Source: Methanosarcina sp. Ant1 (lineage in GTDB: Archaea; Halobacteriota; Methanosarcinia; Methanosarcinales; Methanosarcinaceae). From it: a stretch of 37,284 nucleotides of DNA. A program made the position numbers and the translations under genes. Shown in pieces: positions 31,501-37,284 of the stretch (positions within the stretch are counted from its first letter, which is position 1; each line of letters opens with the position of its first letter). The stretch spans positions 1 to 37,284 of the forward strand of contig MDTP02000061.1 of assembly GCA_001714685.2 (NCBI GenBank), in the 5' to 3' direction. The notes beneath the pieces are model-generated. The model did not search any database. It worked only from the letters and a program-made list of their open reading frames with translations, and was not told the DNA's origin.

Positions 31501-32430
31501 TTACTTCGAATCATCTCTAACGCGCAAAACGATTTTCCCGCGTGTATGAAGGGTTTCGCTCATCTCATGAGCCTTTCGTGCATCTGCCAGAGGAAAGACA
31601 TTTGTAACAACGGGTTTAATTTTCTGTTCGTCTATTATGGCTGCGATTTGAGCAAGTTCTTTTCCATCAGACTGTGTCATGACTCTCTTTGCACGCACGC
31701 CACGTTTTTTGGGCTCGCCCTCGAGGATACTGGCTACGGTAGTCACCAGTAATCCGCCGGGTTTTAATACGCTCCAGGATCTCTCGAATGTGTCCCCTCC
31801 TACTGTATCCAATACCACGTCCACATTGCTCACAAGATCTTCAAATCGCTGGTTCTTATAGTCGATTACTTCATCAGCGCCTATACTTTTCAAGAATTCT
31901 GCATTTTTCTCCGACGCGGTGCCTATAACATAAGCCCCTTTCCATTTGGCGAACTGAACTGCAAAAGTCCCGACCCCTCCGGCAGCACCATGAATTAGCA
32001 CCGACTGCCCCTTTTCGAGTCCAGCAATATCGAAAATCGACTGCCAGGCAGCTAATCCGGCAGTAGGAATTGCAGCGCTCTCGATGAATCCGATACTTTT
32101 TGGTTTACGTGCCACTTCTTTAGAACGGGCCACTGTGTACTCAGTATATCCGCCCTGCCCAATGGATACTTTAGCAAAGACCTCTTCTCCAGGCTGGAAG
32201 AGAACGTCTCCTTGTCCTACCGCGTCAACTATGCCTGCAACATCCAATCCAACTATCATCGGCAAAGGTACTTCGCCTATTAAGCCTCTTCGTATCTTCC
32301 AATCTATCGGGTTAACTCCAGCTGCAATGATTTTGATTCGAATCTCACCCAGACCTGGCTGGGGCTCATTGACATCTTCGTATTTCAGAACTTCCGGCCC
32401 CCCAAACTCATGAATCCTTATCGCTTTCAT
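31501..32430 (-). CDS. NADP-dependent quinone oxidoreductase-like MDR protein
   Basis: A 309-residue medium-chain dehydrogenase/reductase of the zinc-independent quinone reductase group. Seen: N-terminal MKAIRIHEFGGPEVLKYEDV, AAGVNPIDWKIRRG near 37, a GroES-like fold without the zinc-binding cysteines, the nucleotide-binding GAAGGVGTFAVQFAKWKGA near 145, ATASEKNAEFLKSIGADEVIDY and the C-terminal ADARKAHEMSETLHTRGKIVL. It probably reduces quinones or enones with NAD(P)H. GAGGAGGG lies 5 nt before the ATG at 32430. Such proteins are mostly bacterial and the gene sits in a transposon-rich region, so horizontal gain is likely. No operon partner. Confidence 0.88.
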   Translation of the reverse strand: MKAIRIHEFGGPEVLKYEDVNEPQPGLGEIRIKIIAAGVNPIDWKIRRGLIGEVPLPMIVGLDVAGIVDAVGQGDVLFQPGEEVFAKVSIGQGGYTEYTVARSKEVARKPKSIGFIESAAIPTAGLAAWQSIFDIAGLEKGQSVLIHGAAGGVGTFAVQFAKWKGAYVIGTASEKNAEFLKSIGADEVIDYKNQRFEDLVSNVDVVLDTVGGDTFERSWSVLKPGGLLVTTVASILEGEPKKRGVRAKRVMTQSDGKELAQIAAIIDEQKIKPVVTNVFPLADARKAHEMSETLHTRGKIVLRVRDDSK

Positions 32431-32463
32431 GTTTTCCCTCCTCAGAAAAGCCTCTTCAATCAA

Positions 32464-33666
32464 GTAGTTCGATCTAACTATATTGCGTGCATTTCGTGTG
32501 CATTATATTATCTGCCACCATACATCTTCGCTTCTAAGCATATCACTCAATATTGAGAGTTCTTGCCTTGAATAATGAGGTCATTTCAAATGTGCTGTGA
32601 CAAATGCATCGATTCTAATTTGCGCCTATAAATATAAACACAATTGTATTAATTGATTTTTATCTCTTTTTCGAGGGGGTTTGCATCAGATCTTAAAAAA
32701 TCCTTCCATATCCCTTGGATCCCGTGTGGATGGTAAGCTATCCAGATAGTCATTAAATATTTTAGTAAATAATCTCGGTATGTTGACGCAGGCTTTCAAA
32801 AATAGAGGGGAACAAGACAGCTTTTGGATTCAAAAATTACAATGAGATCCATATAGGGCCTCTAAAAATCATTTTGTAAATTGGGGACTTAAAATGCTCA
32901 TTTTTGATAATAAGAATGTAGGAGAGTTTTCCACCTAAAAATACAATCAAAGAATCCGATATTAGAAAAACGAGTTTTACTTTTCGATTAAATTGGTTAA
33001 AAATTGAATAAAAGCTTAAATTTATCCTGAGTTTGACAGTTTGATTTTTATGTTGAAAGATTGTTTTTATATCCGTTGGAATAAGAAGTAATATTATATC
33101 AACAAATTTTAGCCCATTTTTTGCGATTTAATTTGACAGATGATTCTCTGTCTCTTGATAGTTATTTTCATAATTTTGATCAAATTTTTGGTATAGAATT
33201 TGACAGATGGCATGAATATTGGATAAAAATATAGAAACTATCCAAAAAGTCAGGTGCCAAAAGTGCTAAAATAGAACAAAAAATCTCTACTCATTTCCTT
33301 TTTAGTGGTTGCGAAGCTAAAAAAACAGCAAATCAGAGGTAATTTGATGAAATTTTTGAATACTGTCAATTGATTTTTGACGAAAAATTGAGGCTTATCA
33401 TTAAATTGAATTTATACTGTCAAACTAAGGATTTATAGAAAATTGTATCCACTTGCAATTATGGTATGTATTCTTTTTGGTTATTCTGAGTTGAATATCA
33501 AAATCAGGGATAATAAGCACTAAAACCTAAAATTAAAAACTTTTAATCTTTTAAATAAAAAGCTGAAAAGAGAAAATACTAGTGGTAGATGGAGGTTCTT
33601 AACCGATGATCAATGAAGAAAAGTCAGGGAATTAGTTTTCCCTGATCAATTAAAGTTTCTTGAATG
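32464..33666. other. AT-rich region containing an inverted-repeat element
   Basis: 1.2 kb with no supported gene. It includes the inverted repeat pair 33024/33432 described separately and a direct repeat of ATTTGACAGATG near 33131 and 33199. Confidence 0.5.
33024..33432. mobile_element. 409-bp element with 17-bp inverted ends
   Basis: ATCCTGAGTTTGACAGT at 33024-33040 is inverted with one mismatch at 33416-33432. The interior is very AT-rich, contains further TTTGACAG copies and has no gene. It may be a miniature element or the wreck of an insertion sequence. Confidence 0.5.
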
Positions 33667-34968
33667 TTAAATCTGCTCCCGCCGGTCGATGATTCTCTTT
33701 GCCTTTCCTGCGGTCCTTTCGATGCTGCCTTTTTCAAGGAGTACGACATTTGTGCGGATATTCAGGACGGCTTTGAGTTCGTACTGGACGTGGTTCTGGA
33801 CTGATGTGAGGTCTTTGAGGTCGCCGGTGAAGGCGTTTTCTTCAAGTTCGACTTCAACCGTGAGTTCATCGAGCATGTGTTTATTGCGGTCCAGGATGAG
33901 CTGGAAGTGTTCGCCCACCTGAGGAATTCTGGAAATAACGTCCTGGATCTGGGAGGGGAAAACGTTGATTCCCCTTACGATCAGCATGTCATCGGCTCTG
34001 CCGAGGATGCGTGATATTTTTGTGGTTGTCCTGCCGCATTCGCATTCGGGTTCAAGAAGCCTTACAATGTCACCTGTGCGGTATCTTATGTTGCAGAAGC
34101 CTTCTTTGTTAATGGATGTGAGCACAAGCTCACCTTTTTCGCCTTCTGAGACCTGCTCTCCTTCTTCGTCCAGAACTTCGACGAGGAAATTATCGCTCCA
34201 GATGTGCAGGCCATTCTGTTCCTGACACTCAAAACCGACGCCGGGCCCGAACATTTCTGAAAGGCCGTAGCAGTCATGAGCTTTGAGGTTGAGCCTTTTT
34301 TCAAGCTGTTTCCGCGTATTTTCTGACCAGGGCTCCCCACCGAAGACAGCTGCCTTTAATGAGAGTTTGTCTACAAGGTCCAGTTCTTCTGCAGTCTCTG
34401 CAAGGTAAAAAGCATAAGATGGAGTGCAGTGAACCGCGGTTACCCCAAAGTCAATCATCATCTCAAGCTGCCGGGCAGTATTTCCTGTTGCGGCAGGCAC
34501 GATCATGGCGCCCATTCTCTCTACCCCGTAATGGAAGCCCAGGCCGCCTGTAAAGAGCCCGTAATTCATGGAATTCTGGATAACGTCTCCTTTGGAAAGT
34601 CCCATCATTGTAAGGCTCCGGGCAATCATGTCCGACCAGGTCTCAATATCCTTTGCAGTATACCCGACAACTGTGGGTTTTCCGCTGGTCCCTGAAGAAG
34701 CGTGAATACGTACGATATCTTCTTGTTTGGCAGCAAAGAGTCCGAAAGGATAGTTATCTCTAAGGTCTGTTTTCTTCGTGAAAGGCAATTTACGGACATC
34801 TTCGAGTGTTTTTATGTCGTCGGGAGTAATTCCTGCCTCCTTGAACTTCTGCCTGTAGAAGGGGACGTTGTCATAGACCAGCTTTACGCTCTGTTGCAGG
34901 CGTTTGAGCTGTAGCTTCTTTAATTCTTCAGGATTCATTGTTTCATATTTCGGCTGCCAGTATTTCAT
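33667..34968 (-). CDS. phenylacetate-CoA ligase-type adenylate-forming enzyme
   Basis: A 433-residue member of the ANL superfamily, PaaK branch, which activates an aryl acid with ATP and loads it on CoA. Seen: N-terminal KLVYDNVPFYRQKFKEAGI, the P-loop HASSGTSGKPTVVGYT near 89, HCTPSYAFYLAE near 180, YGLSEMFGPG near 238, RYRTGDIVRL near 297 and the C-terminal hinge GRADDMLIVRGINVFPSQI near 327. In methanogens such enzymes probably recycle aryl acids for aromatic amino acid synthesis through indolepyruvate oxidoreductase; the usual iorAB or ACT-domain partner is not next to it here. The ATG follows AAGGAAGG. PaaK itself cannot be assigned as substrate specificity is unknown. Confidence 0.9.
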   Translation of the reverse strand: MKYWQPKYETMNPEELKKLQLKRLQQSVKLVYDNVPFYRQKFKEAGITPDDIKTLEDVRKLPFTKKTDLRDNYPFGLFAAKQEDIVRIHASSGTSGKPTVVGYTAKDIETWSDMIARSLTMMGLSKGDVIQNSMNYGLFTGGLGFHYGVERMGAMIVPAATGNTARQLEMMIDFGVTAVHCTPSYAFYLAETAEELDLVDKLSLKAAVFGGEPWSENTRKQLEKRLNLKAHDCYGLSEMFGPGVGFECQEQNGLHIWSDNFLVEVLDEEGEQVSEGEKGELVLTSINKEGFCNIRYRTGDIVRLLEPECECGRTTTKISRILGRADDMLIVRGINVFPSQIQDVISRIPQVGEHFQLILDRNKHMLDELTVEVELEENAFTGDLKDLTSVQNHVQYELKAVLNIRTNVVLLEKGSIERTAGKAKRIIDRREQI

Positions 34969-35142
34969 TAAAAGAACCTTCCTTTGATTTGTGAAATCGT
35001 TTTCAGGTTAGAAAGTTGAGGGGGCCCATGCCATGTCTCTACATGTCACGAGATATTATGCAATTTTTTATCATTAAGATCAAGCTTCTGAAAAAATAAT
35101 ATATACTGTAATTTCCTTCCCAGATATAAACATTGTCGAAGT

Positions 35143-36629
35143 CAGTAGTTCCGATTTACTGTAGTTCCGACTGACTGCCCTCATTCATTTACAATTTTCC
35201 TTAATAGTTCACAAAAAAAGCCTTCGTTTCTCCATTTTAATTGCATTTTTTATAATGCTCGCTGAAAAATATCAGTATTGTAAAGTTCTTAAGTAGAAAT
35301 TATCCATAGTTGCCACTATCCGGTTTTGTGATTTTTTTTGATTATAATGTGAAATTTAAATATTTCTTAATCGAGTTCGAATAGCTCGATTTCTTCCTCT
35401 ATTAAATTCTATTAAGCAATCCCAAAATAGCTTCACTGGAATGTTGCATAATGACTCGATTCCGCCTGTTACTGCTTTAATAATGTCTTGATTGATTACT
35501 GATTTCATTTGATATGCTGTAATCTCAAGAACCGACTTTAACACATTCAAAATGTTATACATGATACATTGTATTACAAAAAATAGCGTTCTTGCAACTG
35601 GTGATTTAGAGCATGTTCGTATCTTAAAATCATTTTTTACTCTATATCCAGTTTCTATATTCCTTCTTTTTCGATATTCTTCAGGTATCTGTTTTACAAA
35701 TGTGTCTATCAGACCCATTTTTTTATTTGTTGCAAATACCCTTTCTTCTGATCCACATTGCTACAATGTTGAAAGTTGGTCCCCTTCCTGAAACTTATAT
35801 TCAAATACAGTAGACGTATCTCCTTTTTCCTTTCTGTGCTTTTCAAGTATAGCCTTTATTTTTTTGTTGGATTTAGCTGCAATTACAAATTCCAGTTTGT
35901 GCTCATCTATCTTTGAGATAACTTTCCTGTTAAAAAATTCTTTATCTATGTATAATGTTCCCACTTTTACTCCCATTTTTTTCGATTCTTTCAAATAGGG
36001 ATTCCATAAGGGTCGAATAATCTTTGCTTAACCCATTGATATCAATAACATCAAGTGTTAGCTTAGAGTTTCCAATTATATCTAAAGTACAGAAAGAATA
36101 TCCCCATGAAGTTCCATTCTTCGGTTTTATTCCCCTTATACATGGAGTGTCTCTGGTCCCATAATATGAAATATCATGGAAGTCAACAGCAATGTCGTGA
36201 ACCTTGTTTTTAAGATCTATCATCCTAAAACTTCACCATTTATTTTTCGAAATGAAGAAAGAATATTTTCAATAGAATTAGGTTTTATGTAATTAAAAAT
36301 TGTATCAGCTGAAGGAATTCTTATATTTGGTATTTTTGACCTGAGATCATTACTTGCTGATTCTAGAGAATTGGTCGAAGATGTTGCCGCGTGAAGTAAA
36401 ACGTTAAGAAATTCTTGATAGCTGTAATTTGCTTCATCGGGTAAAGTTATTATATTAATGAGACTAAACAATTCAGAAGACACTGCCAGTAAACTGGTTA
36501 TGTCTATATTAGATATGGAGTCGTTTTTCGGTTTCATATTAAGCGACTCCATGATCTTTAATAGCTTTTTTAATTATACCTTCATTTGTAAAAAATGGGT
36601 TTCGGAACTAAGGAGATTCGGAACTACTG
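35143..36629 (-). mobile_element. insertion sequence, ISH3/IS4-like, with degenerate transposase
   Basis: A 1487-bp element. Left end CAGTAGTTCCGATTTACTG and right end (inverted) CAGTAGTTCCGAATCTCC; the 12 outer bases match exactly, and a second TAGTTCCGA 8 bp further in matches too, giving terminal repeats of about 28 bp. Flanks GAAGT and GAAAT differ at one base and may be a decayed 5-bp target duplication. The single transposase gene fills the middle on the minus strand. Confidence 0.75.
35356..36552 (-). pseudogene. ISH3/IS4-like DDE transposase with two frameshifts and an in-frame UAG
   Basis: Four consecutive frames together make one transposase of about 395 residues. Part 1 (36220-36552) is the N-terminal helical region. 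Part 2 (35942-36223) has the first catalytic Asp in AVDFHDISYYG. Part 3 (to 35761) has the second Asp in GTLYIDKEFFN, and part 4 (from 35718) the Glu in EEYRKRRNIETGYRVK, close to the Y-R-E-K signature. Parts 1 and 2 overlap by ATGA and differ by -1. Parts 2 and 3 differ by +1 at a run of seven A. Parts 3 and 4 are the same frame, parted only by a TAG at 35761-35763, which Methanosarcina could decode as pyrrolysine. Probably inactive. Confidence 0.75.
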
Positions 36630-36676
36630 GAAATAAAATTTTGCTCAATTGATTGGGATAAGCGCAATTTATCATA

Positions 36677-36758
36677 TCTCTTCACTTAACCGAAGACCAG
36701 TGAAGAGAATTCCTAGAAACTCCCGGATTTGGCCGGTTGTTTATATATAGTATATAAG
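36677..36758 (+). promoter_or_regulatory. hairpin and strong TATA box with no gene behind them
   Basis: A perfect 10-bp inverted repeat (TCTCTTCACT / AGTGAAGAGA, 36677-36708) is followed by TTTATATATAGTATATAAGC around 36740-36759, one of the best TATA boxes in the window. No supported gene follows before the miniature element at 36871, which may have displaced it. Confidence 0.4.
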
Positions 36759-36870
36759 CAATTGATTGAGATCCGAATTTAATCGAAATTCTTAAAGTAT
36801 TTTTACTAGAAGGAAAGTAATTAAGTAATTGTAGTGAACTCACTATTAAGTATATTTTAAGTATATTTTT

Positions 36871-36993
36871 GGCTCTTCATTATTTCGAGTGGGTAACTCC
36901 ATTCATCGCCTTTCAAGCATGGTGTTTTTCATTATGGACTGACAACTGTCTAAATAAATAACCATTTTCAACCATACAGAACAGCGAAGAGCC
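36871..36993. mobile_element. 123-bp miniature element with 8-bp target duplication (ISL3-like)
   Basis: It starts GGCTCTTCATTATTTCGAG and ends ACAGCGAAGAGCC. The flanking 8 bp ATATTTTT occur exactly on both sides (36863-36870 and 36994-37001), the target duplication length of ISL3-family elements. No coding capacity. The right end nearly equals the left end of the element at 31059. Confidence 0.85.
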
Positions 36994-37142
36994 ATATTTT
37001 TAAACACAAATTAAATGAGACTTGTTCAATTTGTAAAGTGTTGACTTTTGCTGAGAGGATTATAATTACTCTCATCTGCCTGCTATAAGTAACCCTGTGG
37101 ATATCCTGTCCTGGGCGGTTATTTTTTTATTTGACTTTTATA

Positions 37143-37284
37143 TTAAACACCGATTTTCGTCAAGTGTTTATGTCCCTTAATTGAACCATGCTCAAGATAT
37201 CCAATCAAATCGAAGTCTCTTGTTGCTAACTATGGTATTGGATACGATTTCTGAAAAATCTCATTCGATTTTAAAACAGGTGTT
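37143..37284 (-). pseudogene. possible PIN-like or other C-terminal fragment at window edge
   Basis: On the minus strand a frame ending at a TAA (37143-37145) reads LATRDFDLIGYLEHGSIKGH and further residues, preceded by a TAG in frame and a possible continuation in another frame. The ATRDFDL segment recalls the end of PIN-domain proteins, but the match is too short to be sure. It continues beyond the window. Confidence 0.25.

Noticed and set aside
33689-34914. Several plus-strand frames of 64-88 codons
   Set aside because: All are opposite the phenylacetate-CoA ligase-type gene and lack translation signals.

Overview
The window is archaeal and almost certainly from a Methanosarcina species. 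It carries O-phosphoseryl-tRNA synthetase (SepS), a methanogenesis marker protein of the DUF2099 type (marker 8), the archaeal repair helicase-nuclease Hef, UPF0147 and UPF0148 proteins, and an archaeal PdxS/PdxT pair. Genes have GGAGG/GGTGA-type ribosome binding sites and TATA-box promoters, and the spacers are long and AT-rich. No rRNA, tRNA or CRISPR array was recognised. The species cannot be fixed by reading alone.

Layout. (1) 0-4.5 kb is accessory: an endonuclease/exonuclease/phosphatase-fold protein, a MntA/HepT-type toxin-antitoxin pair whose toxin gene is frameshifted, and a two-gene minus-strand operon of an unrecognised protein followed by a PD-(D/E)XK-like nuclease. (2) 4.7-14 kb is a conserved information-processing block: glyS, hef (preceded by a 16-bp tandem repeat that runs into its start codon), UPF0148, UPF0147, a translin-family protein and sepS. 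(3) 14.8-19.1 kb has a PAP2 membrane phosphatase and vitamin B6/flavin genes: pdxS, a hairpin-rich spacer, pdxT and a PNPOx-like FMN protein. (4) 19.2-19.9 kb is a small membrane-protein gene between inverted IS5-like ends. (5) 20.1-26 kb holds marker protein 8, then on the minus strand a SAM hydroxide adenosyltransferase, a short QueG-like Fe-S protein, an O6-alkylguanine-DNA alkyltransferase and an exported M3-family oligopeptidase. (6) 26-29.3 kb is decayed DNA (a group II intron-like fragment, a large inverted duplication of a gene tail, a pseudogene remnant) around an intact methionine aminopeptidase gene. (7) 29.8-30.8 kb holds a compact array of four very short genes, each with a strong ribosome binding site, closed by a perfect hairpin terminator. 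(8) 30.9-37.3 kb is rich in mobile DNA: a transposase tail, miniature inverted-repeat elements, an ISH3/IS4-like insertion sequence with two frameshifts and an in-frame UAG, a quinone-oxidoreductase-like MDR gene and a phenylacetate-CoA ligase-type gene.

The best candidate for something undescribed is the micropeptide array at 30121-30810. Three paralogous 29-residue peptides, two with identical coding sequence, and a fourth possible 32-residue relative lie in tandem behind one promoter-like region with a perfect palindrome and end at one terminator. An in-frame 3-nt indel and conserved C-terminal residues between paralogues argue that the peptides themselves are selected. The second candidate is the PD-(D/E)XK two-gene operon at 2570-4484, next to toxin-antitoxin remains, which may be a defence module. 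All functions are read from motifs and recalled families; no database search was run.
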